Assembly: GCF_023555385.1 (NCBI RefSeq)
Contig: NZ_JAJSED010000001.1
Coordinates: forward strand, 930,001-994,000
Direction: 5' to 3'
Length of the DNA: 64,000 nucleotides
DNA from: Guyparkeria hydrothermalis
Lineage (GTDB): Bacteria > Pseudomonadota > Gammaproteobacteria > Halothiobacillales > Halothiobacillaceae
The position numbers and the translations under genes are program-made. The notes beneath the pieces are model-generated. The model was not told the origin of the DNA. It ran no database searches and saw only the letters and a list, made by a program, of their open reading frames with translations. Shown here one piece after another: positions 8,995 to 19,060 of the stretch. Numbering within the stretch: position 1 is the first letter of the stretch; each line of letters starts with the position of its first letter.

Positions 8995-10093
8995 TCAGAG
9001 GCCGCTCTTGAGGCTGGCCTCGATGAACGGGTCGAGGTCGCCGTCGAGCACCGCCTGCGTGTTGCCGGTCTCGTGGCTGGTGCGCAGGTCCTTGATGCGG
9101 CTCTGGTCGAGCACGTAGGAGCGGATCTGGCTGCCCCAGCCAACGTCGGACTTGGTGTCCTCGACCGCCTGGGCCTCTTCGCGGCGCTTCTGCATCTCCA
9201 GCTCGTAGAGCTTCGCCTTGAGCTGCTTCATCGCGCGGTCGCGGTTCTGGATCTGCGAGCGCTCGGACTGGCAGGCGACCACCACGCCGGTGGGGAGGTG
9301 CGTGAAGCGCACCGCGGATTCCGTCCGGTTGACGTGCTGACCGCCAGCGCCGGAGGCGCGGTAGACGTCGGTACGGATGTCCGCCGGGTTGATCTCGATC
9401 TCGATGTTGTCGTCGACCTCGGGGGAGACGAACACCGAGGCAAACGAGGTGTGACGGCGGTTGTCCGAGTCGAACGGCGACTTGCGCACCAGGCGGTGCA
9501 CGCCGGTCTCGGTGCGCAGCCAGCCGAAGGCGAACTCGCCCTCGAAGCGGATGGTGGCCGACTTGATGCCCGCGACCTCGCCGTCGGAGATCTCGGTTAT
9601 CTCGGTCTTGAAGCCGTGCTTCTCGCCCCAGCGCAGGTACATGCGCAGCAGGATGGAGGCCCAGTCCTGCGCCTCGGTGCCGCCGGCGCCGGCCTGGATG
9701 TCCATGAAGGCGTTGGACTCGTCCATGTCGCCGGAGAACATGCGGCGGAATTCGAGGTCCTCGACCTGCTTCTCGAACTCCTCGACGTCGGATTCGACCG
9801 AGGCGATGGTGTCCTCGTCGTCTTCCTCGCCGGCCATCTCGAGCAGATCACGCGAGTCGGTCAGGCCGTCGCGCATCGCGGAAAGCGTGTCGACGATGCG
9901 CACCAGCGAGGCACGCTCCTTGTTCAGCGCCTGGGCACGCTCCGGGTCGTTCCAGACCTCGGGGACTTCCAGCTCGCGGTCGACTTCTTCCAGGCGTTCC
10001 TTCTTCTCATCGTAGTTAAAGATACCCCCGGAGCGACTCGGAGCGCTCGATGAGGTTGTCGATACGGTTGGCAATCGGGTTGATTTCAGCCAT
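8995..10093 (-). CDS. prfB: Peptide chain release factor 2, expressed by programmed +1 frameshift
   Basis: RF2 releases nascent protein at UGA and UAA. Translation starts at the ATG at 10093 ([11 protein letters not shown]), reads 25 codons to LRGYL, meets an in-frame TAA at 10018-10016, and continues in the +1 frame at AAC TAC GAT. The joined product is 365 residues, the length of E. coli RF2. The stop-recognition tripeptide SPF (VRKSPFDS) and the GGQ loop ([15 protein letters not shown]) are present. The stop in the shift site is TAA, not the usual TGA. Calling the gene from a single reading frame gives a false N terminus beginning further upstream. Confidence 0.96.
10015..10030 (-). promoter_or_regulatory. 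prfB programmed +1 frameshift site with UAA stop
   Basis: The minus strand carries a G-rich Shine-Dalgarno-like run (GGGGG, 10029-10025), a three-base spacer (TAT), the slippery CTT codon (10021-10019) and TAA followed by C. The layout matches the known RF2 site except that the stop is TAA in place of TGA. Slippage of tRNA-Leu by one base gives the AAC codon that continues RF2. Confidence 0.92.
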
Positions 10094-10387
10094 GTAAGTG
10101 CGGTTTCGCCTGTCGTCGATTGGAAATGGGTAGGGAACAAGGGCCCTCTGATGCAGTCCGAATACGGCGCCACGTGACCCAAGGGACGCTCGCCGGTAGA
10201 CAGTCGGATGCGATCAGAAGCCCCGTAGTTTACTGAATGGCAACGATTACCTCAAAGCGCTATCAGGCGCGGTATCGGGGGTATCGAAACACTCCATGCC
10301 CAGTCCGGAATTGCTGTGGCATGATGGCCCACACCCGGCTGGCCGAAGCCGGTGAACATGTCGTCACAGAGGAGACTCGACGCGACC

Positions 10388-11851
10388 ATGGATTTGACGC
10401 GTAACGCCCGCCACAATGCCTTCGGCCGCCTGCTCGGATTCGGCCTGCTCAGCCTGCTGCCCCTTCCCCCAGCTGCCCCCGCGGCGGACTCCGCCCTGCC
10501 CTCGGCCGTCAAGGCCGAACTGGCCAACCAGAAGCTCAGTGCCGGCAACCTCGGCCTGTGGGTGCAGGCGGTCGACAGCGACACCCCGCTCATCGCGCAT
10601 CAGGGCGACAAGCCGTTCAACCCGGCCTCGGTGATGAAGCTGGTCACCACGGTGGCCTCGCTGGACGTGCTCGGCCCCTCCTACCAGTGGAAAACGGAAA
10701 TCTACGCCGATTCGAGGCCGGTCAACGGCGTGATCGACGGCAACCTCTACATCAAGGGCTACGGCGACCCGTGGTTCCGCAGCGAGGACCTCTGGAACGT
10801 CACCCTGCGCCTGCAGGAACTGGGCGTGCGCGAGATCCAGGGTGACGTCATCCTCGACGATTCCTACTTCGCGGAGACCGACGGCGATCCGGGCGATTTC
10901 GACAACCGCCCCGACCGGGTCTACAACGCGTTGCCCAATGCCCTGCTGCTGGACAATCGCGCGGTGCGCATCAGCATCTCGCCGCACGGCTCGGACGACT
11001 CATCGGTGAGCACCTGGCCGCCCAACCCGCGCATGGCCCTGGAAAACGACCTCAACCTGGTCAACAAGCCGTGCCGCAGCAACACCAACCGGCCGGTGAT
11101 CGACATCCGCAACCCGACCGAGGCAGCCGCGGAGATCCAGGTACGCGGCACCGTCTCGCGCGAGTGTGCGCCGCACCAGTACTACCGTGTCGCCGGCGAC
11201 CCGCATGATGCCTTCTTCCACGCCTTCGAGCACCTGTTCGAGTCCACCGGCGGCGAGATCGAGGGCCACTGGCGCGAGGGGCTGGTGCAGTCGGGCTCGC
11301 CCAAGCTGCTCACCCACGATTCGCGGCCGCTGTCGTACTACCTGTGGCTGATGAACAAGTGGTCCAACAACGTGATGGCGCGCCAGATCATGCTGACGAT
11401 CGGCGCGGAGGTGAAGGGCCCGCCGGGCACCGAACTCAAGTCGGTGGAAGTCATCGAGCGCTGGGCCGCGGACCGCGATCTGGACTGGAAGAACGCGGTG
11501 GTCGACAACGGCTCGGGCCTGTCGCGAGTCGCCCGGCTCACGCCGAAGCAGCTGGGCGACATGCTGCTGTCGGTGTGGAAGAGCCCCTACATGGCCGAGG
11601 TGATGGCCACCCTGCCGATCGCCGGCATCGACGGCACCATGCGCAAGCGGCTCGACCGGGGCTCGATCCGCGGCCATGCGCACATCAAGACCGGTACCCT
11701 GCGCGACGTGCGCGCCGGCGCCGGCTTCATGCTGGCCAAGTCCGGGCGTCGCTACGTGGTGGTGATGCTGCACAACGAACAGGGCGTGCAGTACGGCGGC
11801 GGCACCCGGGTCCAGGACGCCCTGCTCAACTGGCTCTACGAAAACGGCTGA
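10388..11851 (+). CDS. dacB: D-alanyl-D-alanine carboxypeptidase/endopeptidase (PBP4, S13 family)
   Basis: A 487-residue periplasmic penicillin-binding protein that trims or cleaves peptidoglycan peptides. A signal peptide (FGLLSLLPLPPAAPA, about residues 15-33) is followed by the active-site SxxK in NPASVMKLVTT, a SNN-type motif in KWSNNVMARQ, DNGSGLSR, and the KTG triad in HIKTGTLRDV. The start at 10388 gives the best signal peptide; GGAG lies about 13 nt upstream, a long spacing, and two earlier in-frame starts (GTG 10352, ATG 10358) exist. It is divergent from prfB and has its own ~290-bp upstream region. Confidence 0.93.
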   Translation: MDLTRNARHNAFGRLLGFGLLSLLPLPPAAPAADSALPSAVKAELANQKLSAGNLGLWVQAVDSDTPLIAHQGDKPFNPASVMKLVTTVASLDVLGPSYQWKTEIYADSRPVNGVIDGNLYIKGYGDPWFRSEDLWNVTLRLQELGVREIQGDVILDDSYFAETDGDPGDFDNRPDRVYNALPNALLLDNRAVRISISPHGSDDSSVSTWPPNPRMALENDLNLVNKPCRSNTNRPVIDIRNPTEAAAEIQVRGTVSRECAPHQYYRVAGDPHDAFFHAFEHLFESTGGEIEGHWREGLVQSGSPKLLTHDSRPLSYYLWLMNKWSNNVMARQIMLTIGAEVKGPPGTELKSVEVIERWAADRDLDWKNAVVDNGSGLSRVARLTPKQLGDMLLSVWKSPYMAEVMATLPIAGIDGTMRKRLDRGSIRGHAHIKTGTLRDVRAGAGFMLAKSGRRYVVVMLHNEQGVQYGGGTRVQDALLNWLYENG

Positions 11852-11970
11852 CGTGAGCGGGTCGTCTCTCGCCACAAGAGACGGCGTGAACCGGCCACTC
11901 CAACCGCTTGAAAACCGGCGAATCCCGACCAATTATCCTCGGTAGGCACATCCATGATCGGAGGTGAGAC

Positions 11971-12468
11971 ATGGCAGCCATCGAGCGTATTCGCGACCGT
12001 TTCGAGCAAATCGGCACATCCATCGCAGAAGGCTGGCGCCGGCTGACCGACGCCGCCGGTCACGCGGTGACCCGCTTCACCCCGAGCCACCGGGCATCCG
12101 ATGAGGAAGCCCGCGACCTCGACCGGCGCAATGTCGGCTGGGGGCTGCTGCCGGTGGAGGTCTTCGACCAGAACGCGCACATCGAGGTGCGACTCGAGGC
12201 GCCCGGGCTGGAGCGCGAGGATTTCGAGGTCGAGGTGCACGGCGACGAGTTGCGGCTTGCCGGCGAGAAACGCGTCCAGAGCCGGCATCAGGAGGGTGAA
12301 TACCACGTGGCCGAATGCGCCTACGGCCGCTTCGCCCGACTGATCCCCCTCCCCACCCCGGTCGAGGCCGACTCGGCGAAGGCAAGCTATCGCAACGGGG
12401 TGCTGACGGTGACGCTGAAGAAGGCGGGCGGCGCACGCCGCCGGCGAATCGAGATCGACGGCGCCTGA
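11971..12468 (+). CDS. Small heat-shock protein, Hsp20/alpha-crystallin family
   Basis: A 165-residue ATP-independent holdase chaperone. The alpha-crystallin domain spans about residues 60-160: VEVFDQNAHIEVRLEAPG, then the conserved A-x-x-x-N-G-V-L signature in ASYRNGVLTVTL. A C-terminal I-x-I-type IEI near the end could mediate oligomer contacts. GGAGG is 5-6 nt before the ATG. It is convergent with tilS (5 bp between stops). No heat-shock sigma-factor promoter was confidently identified in the 119-bp upstream gap. Confidence 0.92.
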   Translation: MAAIERIRDRFEQIGTSIAEGWRRLTDAAGHAVTRFTPSHRASDEEARDLDRRNVGWGLLPVEVFDQNAHIEVRLEAPGLEREDFEVEVHGDELRLAGEKRVQSRHQEGEYHVAECAYGRFARLIPLPTPVEADSAKASYRNGVLTVTLKKAGGARRRRIEIDGA

Positions 12469-12473
12469 CCCCG

Positions 12474-13874
12474 TCAGCCGCCGGCCGAGCCCGGCGCCTC
12501 GACCAGTTCCCAGGCCGGCTCGTCCGGCTCCGGGCGGAAGGCAAATTCCACCAGCCGCTCGTTGCCCGCCAGCACGGCGGCCAGCTGACCACCGATCTCC
12601 ACTCCCACGGCGGCGGGACGTTCCCACGGCGGGATGCCCCGATCCTGGAACCACTGCTTGACCGGCACGCTCGGCCGACCCTCGGCCGGGCGCAGGCGCT
12701 CGCTGCCGCCCACCGGGCGCAGACGCCAGTCGTCTACCGACTCGCGCAGCAGCCCCGAGGCCCCGCGCACCCGCCGGCGGCACAGCTCTCGACCGCCGTC
12801 GAGGGTGACGCAGTCGCGCCCGGCCGGCCAGTCCACCGGCCGCGTCGGCTCCGGCAGCGACGGCAACCAGTGGATGTGATCGCGATAGCGGCGCAACTGG
12901 CCACCCGGCCATTCGAGCAACGGCTGGCGATCGACGGCGGCCGTTCGCAGTTGCCCGAGCCACTCGCCGAGGCGCTCCGGCGGCGGGGGAAGGCAACCGA
13001 GACGGGCGAGCCACTGACGCAACAAATTGCACTGCCGCAGCTGCGAGAGCGTGGCGGCCTCGCGCCAATCCAGCACCGGCCCGTCAAGCGACTGGCCGGC
13101 ATCCATCTCGGCCAGCTCGCCGAGAAGCCGTTGCTCCATCACCAGTCGCTGGGCACTGGTGCGGATCCGTCCGACCGCGTCGGGCCAGAAACCGCGCAGT
13201 TCGGGCAGGACATGGTGTCGCAGGTGATTGCGGGCAAAACCGGGGTCGTCGTTGGCCGGATCGTCCACCCAGCCCAGACCGGTGTCCCGGGCGGCCGCCT
13301 CGAGTTGCTCGCGCGGCGTCTCCAGGAAGGGGCGCCAGTGTGCCCACTCCCCTCGCGGTCGCCACGCCCGCATGCCGGACAGCCCCTGACCGCCGGAGGC
13401 GCGCATCAATGCCAGCAACACGGTCTCGGCCTGGTCCTCGGCGTGGTGAGCGGTGACCAGCACGGGCACGTGGTCGGGGTCGGCAGCGGCCGCTTCGGTC
13501 AGTGCTGCGTCGAAGGCCCGGTAACGGGCCTCGCGGGCAGCGGCCTCGGTCGAGCCGCGCCCGGCCCCGACCGTCGCGCGGCGCACCGAGACGCGGCGGG
13601 TCTCGAACGGGCAATCAAGGGCCGCCGCCTGCTGGCGTGCGATTTCCGCCCAGTCTGGGGAATCCGGATGAAGGCCGTGGTCGACGTGGATCACGGACAG
13701 GCGGGCGATGTGACCCTCCGCGCGCCAGCGCGCCAGCAGACTGAGCGCACCGAGCGAGTCGCGGCCTCCCGAGCTGGCAAGCAGCACGTGGGAGCCGTCG
13801 GGAGGAATGGCGGGCAGGCTCGACCACTCCGGGCCGACTGGCCGCCGGGGAGAATCAGCGGTCGGTGAATTCAC
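12474..13874 (-). CDS. tilS: tRNA(Ile)-lysidine synthase
   Basis: A 466-residue PP-loop ATPase that converts C34 of tRNA-Ile(CAU) to lysidine so that it reads AUA. The nucleotide-binding SGGRDS is at about residue 35, followed by [13 protein letters not shown] and [13 protein letters not shown], which are typical of TilS. The start is a GTG that overlaps the last 20 bases of accA, implying translational coupling; no later plausible start exists. The C-terminal TilS domain is present. Confidence 0.93.
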   Translation of the reverse strand: MNSPTADSPRRPVGPEWSSLPAIPPDGSHVLLASSGGRDSLGALSLLARWRAEGHIARLSVIHVDHGLHPDSPDWAEIARQQAAALDCPFETRRVSVRRATVGAGRGSTEAAAREARYRAFDAALTEAAAADPDHVPVLVTAHHAEDQAETVLLALMRASGGQGLSGMRAWRPRGEWAHWRPFLETPREQLEAAARDTGLGWVDDPANDDPGFARNHLRHHVLPELRGFWPDAVGRIRTSAQRLVMEQRLLGELAEMDAGQSLDGPVLDWREAATLSQLRQCNLLRQWLARLGCLPPPPERLGEWLGQLRTAAVDRQPLLEWPGGQLRRYRDHIHWLPSLPEPTRPVDWPAGRDCVTLDGGRELCRRRVRGASGLLRESVDDWRLRPVGGSERLRPAEGRPSVPVKQWFQDRGIPPWERPAAVGVEIGGQLAAVLAGNERLVEFAFRPEPDEPAWELVEAPGSAGG

Positions 13875-14814
13875 CGTAGGACATCAGTCGCTCGTAGCGG
13901 CGCTCGAGCAGGTTCTGCGTGGGTCGGTCGACCTGGGCGAGGACGGCCTTCTTCAGACTGGCCTTGAGCGAGCGTGCCATGGCCGGCACGTCGCGGTGTG
14001 CGCCGCCGCAGGGTTCGGGGATGATCTCGTCGACCAGCCCGAGGCTCTTGAGCCGGCCGGCGGTCACGCCCAGGGCCTCGGCCGCCTCCGGTGCCTTCGC
14101 AGCGCTCTTGTAGAGAATCGAGGCGCAGCCTTCCGGGGAGATGACCGAGTAGGTGCTGTACTGCAGCATCATCACGTGGTCGCCCACACCGATGGCGAGT
14201 GCGCCGCCGGAACCGCCCTCGCCGATCACCGTGACGATGATCGGGGTCTCGAGCTCGGCCATGACGTAGAGATTGCGGGCAATCGCCTCGCTCTGACCGC
14301 GGGCCTCGGCGTCGATGCCCGGATAGGCGCCCGGGGTGTCGATGAAGGTCAGCACCGGCAGGCCGAATTTCTCGGCCAGTTCCATCAGGCGCTTGGCCTT
14401 GCGGTAACCCTCCGGGCGCGGCATGCCGAAGTTGCGGCGGATCTTTTCCTTGGTGTCACGCCCCTTTTGCTGGCCGATCACCATCACCGGCAGACCGTCG
14501 AGACGGGCCATGCCGCCGATGATCGCCGGGTCGTCCGCGAAGGCGCGATCGCCGTGGAGTTCGCGGAAGTCGGTGAACACCCGCTCGAGGTAATCGGTGA
14601 GATACGGACGCTGCGGGTGACGGGCCAGCTGGTTGACCTGCCAGGCACCGAGGTTGGCGAAGATCGAGCGGGTCAGCTCCTGCGACTTGTTGCGCAGCCG
14701 ATCGATTTCCTCGTCGATGTCCAGCCCGCGATCGTCGTCCATCAGCTGCAACTCGCGGATCTTTGCCTCGAGCTCGGCGATCGGCTGTTCAAAGTCGAGA
14801 TAGTTCGGATTCAT
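13855..14814 (-). CDS. accA: Acetyl-CoA carboxylase carboxyltransferase subunit alpha
   Basis: A 319-residue alpha subunit of the carboxyltransferase that makes malonyl-CoA for fatty-acid synthesis with AccD and biotinylated AccB. The N terminus [19 protein letters not shown], the ARHPQRPY element and the oxyanion-hole region [13 protein letters not shown] are diagnostic. Length is exactly that of the family. It is upstream of and overlaps tilS. Confidence 0.97.
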   Translation of the reverse strand: MNPNYLDFEQPIAELEAKIRELQLMDDDRGLDIDEEIDRLRNKSQELTRSIFANLGAWQVNQLARHPQRPYLTDYLERVFTDFRELHGDRAFADDPAIIGGMARLDGLPVMVIGQQKGRDTKEKIRRNFGMPRPEGYRKAKRLMELAEKFGLPVLTFIDTPGAYPGIDAEARGQSEAIARNLYVMAELETPIIVTVIGEGGSGGALAIGVGDHVMMLQYSTYSVISPEGCASILYKSAAKAPEAAEALGVTAGRLKSLGLVDEIIPEPCGGAHRDVPAMARSLKASLKKAVLAQVDRPTQNLLERRYERLMSYGEFTDR

Positions 14815-14973
14815 GACGGGCTGCGCTTCTTGTAATCGGTATCAGGGTAGACGGTCTCGCTGCCGGCAAGGGCTACCAGGCGCCGATATGGGCGGCGAGA
14901 CAGACGGGTATTGTGCCGAAATTGCCGGCTTATCGTAAATTCCGGGCCGAACGGCAGGCTGGAACCGGGGGTG

Positions 14974-15849
14974 TCAGCGTTCGCTTTCGGGCATCGCCGG
15001 CGACGGGCTGTGAACCGCGAGGTTGTCGATCAGGCGCACTTCGCCGAGCCGCGCGGCCACGGCCAGCCGACCGTGCTTGACCAGGCGGGTCTGCTCCTCG
15101 AAACGCGCGTCGTCGACGTAGGCGAGATAGTCGACGTCGAAGCCCTGCTGGCCGAGCCAGTGACGGGCCCCGGCGAGCGTCGCCGCGACGGTGTGCCCGC
15201 CGGCCAGCGACTCGGCCGCCCGCTTGAGCGCGCGATGCACGGCCGGGGCACGGCGCCGCTGATCCTCGCTGAGAAAGCGGTTGCGCGAACTGATCGCCAG
15301 CCCGTCGGGCTCGCGGTGGGTCGGCTCGATCGCGAGCTCCACCGGGAAGTCCAGATCGGTGACCAGCCGGCGGATCACCGCGACCTGCTGGGCATCCTTC
15401 TCGCCGAAGACGGCCACGTCCGGGCGCACCAGGTTGAACAGCTTGGTGACCACGGTCGCCACGCCGGTAAAGTGCCCCGGCCGCGCCGCGCCCTCCAGGC
15501 GAGCGCCCAGCGGGCCGGCATCGACGCGGACGATGTCGTTCTGTCCGTGCGGATAGAGCACCGCTTCGGTGGGCAGGAAAACGGCGGCGACGCCCGCGCG
15601 CTCCAGCTGCTCGAGATCGCGCTCTTCGGTGCGCGGGTAACGCGCGAGGTCGTCGGGATCCTCGAACTGCAGCGGATTGACGAAGATGCTGACGATCACC
15701 GACTCGGAGCGACGACGGGCATGGTCGATCAGCGCCATGTGGCCGGCGTGCAGGTTGCCCATGGTGGGGACGAAACCCACCCGGAGGGCATCGAACCCCG
15801 TGTCCTCGCGCCACTCGCGCAGCTCGTCGATGTCTCGCAACACCTTCAT
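14974..15849 (-). CDS. panC: Pantothenate synthetase
   Basis: A 291-residue enzyme that condenses pantoate with beta-alanine using ATP to form pantothenate, the coenzyme A precursor. The HIGH-type signature is visible in VPTMGNLHAGHMALI, followed by IVSIFVNPLQFE, FGEKDAQQVAVI, and SSRNRFLS in place of the common SSRNxYL. The start codon shares one base with the panB stop (TGATG), so panB and panC are co-translated. Confidence 0.97.
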   Translation of the reverse strand: MKVLRDIDELREWREDTGFDALRVGFVPTMGNLHAGHMALIDHARRRSESVIVSIFVNPLQFEDPDDLARYPRTEERDLEQLERAGVAAVFLPTEAVLYPHGQNDIVRVDAGPLGARLEGAARPGHFTGVATVVTKLFNLVRPDVAVFGEKDAQQVAVIRRLVTDLDFPVELAIEPTHREPDGLAISSRNRFLSEDQRRRAPAVHRALKRAAESLAGGHTVAATLAGARHWLGQQGFDVDYLAYVDDARFEEQTRLVKHGRLAVAARLGEVRLIDNLAVHSPSPAMPESER

Positions 15850-16631
15850 CAGAAGCTTTCCTCCTCCGTGGGGAATCGACGCGTGCGTACCGCGTCAACA
15901 TAGGCCTCGAACGCACCCTGGATCGAGGCCGCACCGTCCATGAAATTGCGCACGAAGCGCGGGGTCCGCTCGGTTAGTCCCAGCATGTCGTGCATCACCA
16001 GCACCTGGCCGTCGGTGTCCGCTCCCGCGCCGATGCCGATCACCGGCACCTCGACCGCCTCGGCGAGCGCCCGGCCGAGCGCGTGCGGCACGCACTCGAC
16101 CACCAGCAGGTCGACGCCGGCCGCGACCAGTGCCTGTGCATCCTCGATGATACGGCGGGCGCCGTCCTCGCCGCGTCCCTGGACGCGATAACCACCGAGC
16201 TTGCGCACGCGCTGCGGCAACAGGCCGACGTGGCCGCAGACCGGCACGCCATTCTCGGCAAGTACCCGAACGATCTCGGCCTTCTCGGCACCGCCCTCGA
16301 GCTTGACCATGTCGGCACCGCCCTCGCCCATCAGCACGCCGGCGGCATCGAGCGCCCGCTCGACGGTCGCGTCGCTCAGGAACGGCATGTCGGCGATTAC
16401 CGGCACGTCCCCGGCGCCGCGGCGGACCATCGCGGCGTGGTAGGCCACCTCATCGACGGTGACGCCCAGGGTGTCGCGCTGCCCCTGCACCACCATGCCG
16501 AGCGAGTCGCCCACCAGGAACGCATCCACGCCCGCCGCCGCAGCCGTCCGCGCCAGCCCCGCCTCGTAGGCGGTCAGCATGGCGATCGGCTGCCGATCGG
16601 CTTTCGCCTGGTGCAGTCTGGCAAGGGTCAT
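15849..16631 (-). CDS. panB: 3-methyl-2-oxobutanoate hydroxymethyltransferase
   Basis: A 260-residue enzyme that makes ketopantoate from alpha-ketoisovalerate and methylene-THF, the first committed step of pantothenate synthesis. Signatures: MLTAYEAGLARTAAAAGVDA, the metal/substrate loop VGDSLGMVVQGQ, and KLEGG. AAGGAGG 5 nt before the ATG at 16631 fixes the start. Its start overlaps the folK stop at 16628 by four bases, and its stop overlaps the panC start. Confidence 0.97.
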   Translation of the reverse strand: MTLARLHQAKADRQPIAMLTAYEAGLARTAAAAGVDAFLVGDSLGMVVQGQRDTLGVTVDEVAYHAAMVRRGAGDVPVIADMPFLSDATVERALDAAGVLMGEGGADMVKLEGGAEKAEIVRVLAENGVPVCGHVGLLPQRVRKLGGYRVQGRGEDGARRIIEDAQALVAAGVDLLVVECVPHALGRALAEAVEVPVIGIGAGADTDGQVLVMHDMLGLTERTPRFVRNFMDGAASIQGAFEAYVDAVRTRRFPTEEESF

Positions 16632-17221
16632 GACGACCTCCTTGAATCGGACGGGTGATGATCGGTCGGGGACGGGCGCGGCCCGTCCGCGCGTCCGGTG
16701 GACGAAGCCTGATCCGCATGGCGCTGCCAGCGCAGCGGCCGCAGGAATCGCAACGGGTGATCGCTGACCGCCTCGAGCCAGCTGGCCAGCCGCGAACCGT
16801 CCGGCAGGCAGGCCTCGGGGCGGATCTCGAGCCACGGCGCGAGCACGAAGTGCCGGTGGGCGATCTCGGGATGCGGGATGGTCAGTTCGGCGGTGGTCAT
16901 CTCACGGTCACCGAAGGCGAGGATGTCGAGATCGAGCATCCGTTCGCCCCAATGGCGCGTGTACGACCGCCCGGCGGCCCGCTCGAGCCCCTTGAGGGCC
17001 CGAAGCAGCGCCGCCGGGGCGAGCGCGGTCTCGATTTCCGCGACGGCGTTGACGTAGTCCGGCTGGTCCTGCGGGCCGATCGGCGGGTTGGAGTACAGGC
17101 CCGAGACGGCCCGCACCCGGCACAGCGGCAGACTGTCAATGGCCTCGACAGCGCGCTCGATCTGATCAACCGGGTCGCCAAGGTTGGCGCCCAGGCCGAT
17201 GGTCGCGATTTCCCGAACCAT
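16628..17221 (-). CDS. folK: 2-amino-4-hydroxy-6-hydroxymethyldihydropteridine pyrophosphokinase
   Basis: A 197-residue folate-pathway enzyme that pyrophosphorylates the pterin precursor. Signatures: GLGANLGDP near the start, the catalytic GERMLDLDIL, and IPHPEIAHRHFVLAPW. GGAGGG lies 4 nt before the ATG at 17221. The C-terminal ~30 residues are a polar Ser/Arg/Asp-rich tail without clear family match. It is 25 bp downstream of pcnB and overlaps panB by four bases, so it belongs to the pcnB-folK-panB-panC operon. Confidence 0.96.
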   Translation of the reverse strand: MVREIATIGLGANLGDPVDQIERAVEAIDSLPLCRVRAVSGLYSNPPIGPQDQPDYVNAVAEIETALAPAALLRALKGLERAAGRSYTRHWGERMLDLDILAFGDREMTTAELTIPHPEIAHRHFVLAPWLEIRPEACLPDGSRLASWLEAVSDHPLRFLRPLRWQRHADQASSTGRADGPRPSPTDHHPSDSRRSS

Positions 17222-17246
17222 CACTCCCTCCGGCTCTCGGCTGCCC

Positions 17247-18596
17247 TCAGGCGCCGGCCTTTTGCCGGTTGCCGCCGGAACGGCGACGACGACGGCGACG
17301 ACGCTTCTTGCCGAAATCCGAGGGCTTGAGGGCCTCGACCGGCTGCTCCTCCTCAGAGCCGCGCTCCGGAGCATGCTTGCGCCAGAATTCGCAGACCGAC
17401 GCGTCGACCTCGTGGGTGCGAGCCCGCAGGCAGAGGAAGTCGACCGCCGCGCGGAACCACGGCGCATCGATGAGCGCCCGTTGCTCGTCGGTAAGCGTCT
17501 TCGGCGACTTCGCCCCCGCGGCCGGTGCCGCACGCTCGAGGTCCGGTTGCAATGCCCAGATGGTGCGAATGATCTCGGCCAAGCGGCGCGGGATCATCAG
17601 CCGGCGCGCCGCGACGCCCAGCACCTCGTCGGCGGCGAGCACCAGCGCGTCGTCCGCCGGCACCCGCTGATGCAGCCAGTGGATGCGGTGACGGCCCAGC
17701 ATGCGCCAGAACAGGCCGGCGAACAGGAAGGCGGGGTTGACCGGCAGGTCCTTGGCGACGCGGTCGTCGGTCGCCTCGAGGACCGCCTCGATCAGGTCCC
17801 AGTCGCTGGCCGGGTCGTTGGGCTCGATCCAGGTGGCGAGCCCGTCGAACAGGTATTCCAGCAGGCCGAGACGCTTGAGCTCGAGCACGGTCTGCCGGCC
17901 GGCCCCGCCCTGCAGCAGTTTGACGGTCTCGTCGAACAGTCGCGCCGGCGAGATGTCGGCCAGGGTCTCGCGGCAGTGCGCGATAGCCCGCTCGCTGTCG
18001 TCGGTGAGATGGAAGCCGAGCTTGGCGGCGAAACGCGCCGCGCGCAGCATGCGTACCGGATCCTCGCGGTAGCGCGATTCCGGCTCGCCGATCACCCGCA
18101 GGCGACCGCTCTGGATGTCGGTCAGTCCCTCAACGTAGTCGACCAGTTCGCCCGAGGCGAAGTCGAGATAGAGGGCGTTGCAGGCGAAGTCGCGCCGCCA
18201 GACGTCCTCATCGATGGTGCCGAAGACGTTGTCGCGGGTGATCATGCCGCCGTCGGCGCGCTTGACCTCGGCGACATCCCCGCCACGGAAGGTGGTGACC
18301 TCGATCAGCTCGTCGCGGAAGACGACGTGGACGATCTTGAAGCGCCGGCCGATGATCCGCGCGCGCTTGAACAGGCGCTTGACCTGCTCGGGCCGCGCGT
18401 CGGTGACCACGTCGAAGTCCTTGGGGCTTCGTCCACGCAGCAGGTCACGCACGCAACCGCCAACGGCGTAGGCTTCGAAGCCGGCCTCGTGCAGCCGCTC
18501 AAGGACGAACCGGGCGTTGTCGCTCAGGTCATTCAGCGAGATGCCATGGGTCTCGGCGGGAATTCGGGTCTGGGTTGGTGTCACGTTGTCTGACAA
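17247..18596 (-). CDS. pcnB: Poly(A) polymerase I
   Basis: About 449 residues. Adds 3' poly(A) tails that promote RNA decay. The nucleotidyltransferase core shows YAVGGCVRDLL and SPKDFDVVTDA with the metal-binding Asp pair, then the RNA-binding region GRRFKIVHV and RDFACNALY. The tail is strongly basic (KKRRRRRRRR), as in PcnB. The first codon at 18596 would be TTG; GTG at 18584, four codons on, is an alternative, and no ATG is near, so the exact start is uncertain. It is the first gene of the folK-panB-panC operon. Confidence 0.94.
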   Translation of the reverse strand: MSDNVTPTQTRIPAETHGISLNDLSDNARFVLERLHEAGFEAYAVGGCVRDLLRGRSPKDFDVVTDARPEQVKRLFKRARIIGRRFKIVHVVFRDELIEVTTFRGGDVAEVKRADGGMITRDNVFGTIDEDVWRRDFACNALYLDFASGELVDYVEGLTDIQSGRLRVIGEPESRYREDPVRMLRAARFAAKLGFHLTDDSERAIAHCRETLADISPARLFDETVKLLQGGAGRQTVLELKRLGLLEYLFDGLATWIEPNDPASDWDLIEAVLEATDDRVAKDLPVNPAFLFAGLFWRMLGRHRIHWLHQRVPADDALVLAADEVLGVAARRLMIPRRLAEIIRTIWALQPDLERAAPAAGAKSPKTLTDEQRALIDAPWFRAAVDFLCLRARTHEVDASVCEFWRKHAPERGSEEEQPVEALKPSDFGKKRRRRRRRRSGGNRQKAGA

Positions 18597-19060
18597 AACA
18601 CTCTGCCGTTACTGGTCGACGATAGTCGCCATGGCCACCGGCTGGCTGCGCCCGCCCGGAAGACGGCCCCGGGGCGCGGCCAACGGGCCATGGGTGGTGT
18701 GAAGATCCCGGCGCCTGACGCCCTGCCCTTGCGGGCGCGCTCGCAGGCCATAACTCGGCGGCGGCGCGGCGGTCGAAGTATGCGGGATCCTGAAATCAAG
18801 TGGGCAGTCTATCACTATGCCGGCCCGGCCGAATCCCCTGTGCCTCCCATGGCCGGATCGGGCGCGGCAGATCGGGTTTTGCCGGCTCGCGCCTGCGCGC
18901 GGGTTTAACTCGTACGGCAAGCCGCAAACGCGATGCTGGGGCGCCTCCCCGGTCAGTTTCGAGCGGTTCTGTGCTAGGATTTCCGGCCGATTGTGCCGTT
19001 TTGGCATCCGGGGTCCGTCCGGGATCCCGACCCGATTTTTCCGCCCTAAGGACGGTGTCC
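18597..19060. promoter_or_regulatory. Divergent intergenic region between pcnB and mrpA
   Basis: These 464 bp contain no supported gene. They must hold the pcnB promoter on one strand and the mrp operon promoter on the other. One weak candidate on the plus strand is an extended -10 (TGC then TAGGAT) at 18972-18980, about 80 bp before the mrpA start; no good -35 accompanies it. No riboswitch or long hairpin was recognised. Confidence 0.3.

Noticed and set aside
10094-10182. prfB start in the +1 frame at 10182
   Set aside because: The real N terminus comes from the 0 frame at 10093, and RF2 is completed by the programmed shift; upstream residues do not match RF2.
12315-13868. 517-codon frame antisense to tilS
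   Set aside because: No domain is recognisable and the opposite strand carries intact TilS motifs; it is a high-G+C shadow.
18800-19060. N-terminal extension of MrpA
   Set aside because: The extra residues are polar and Arg-rich with no family match; the GTG at 19061 has a properly spaced ribosome site and begins the first membrane helix.
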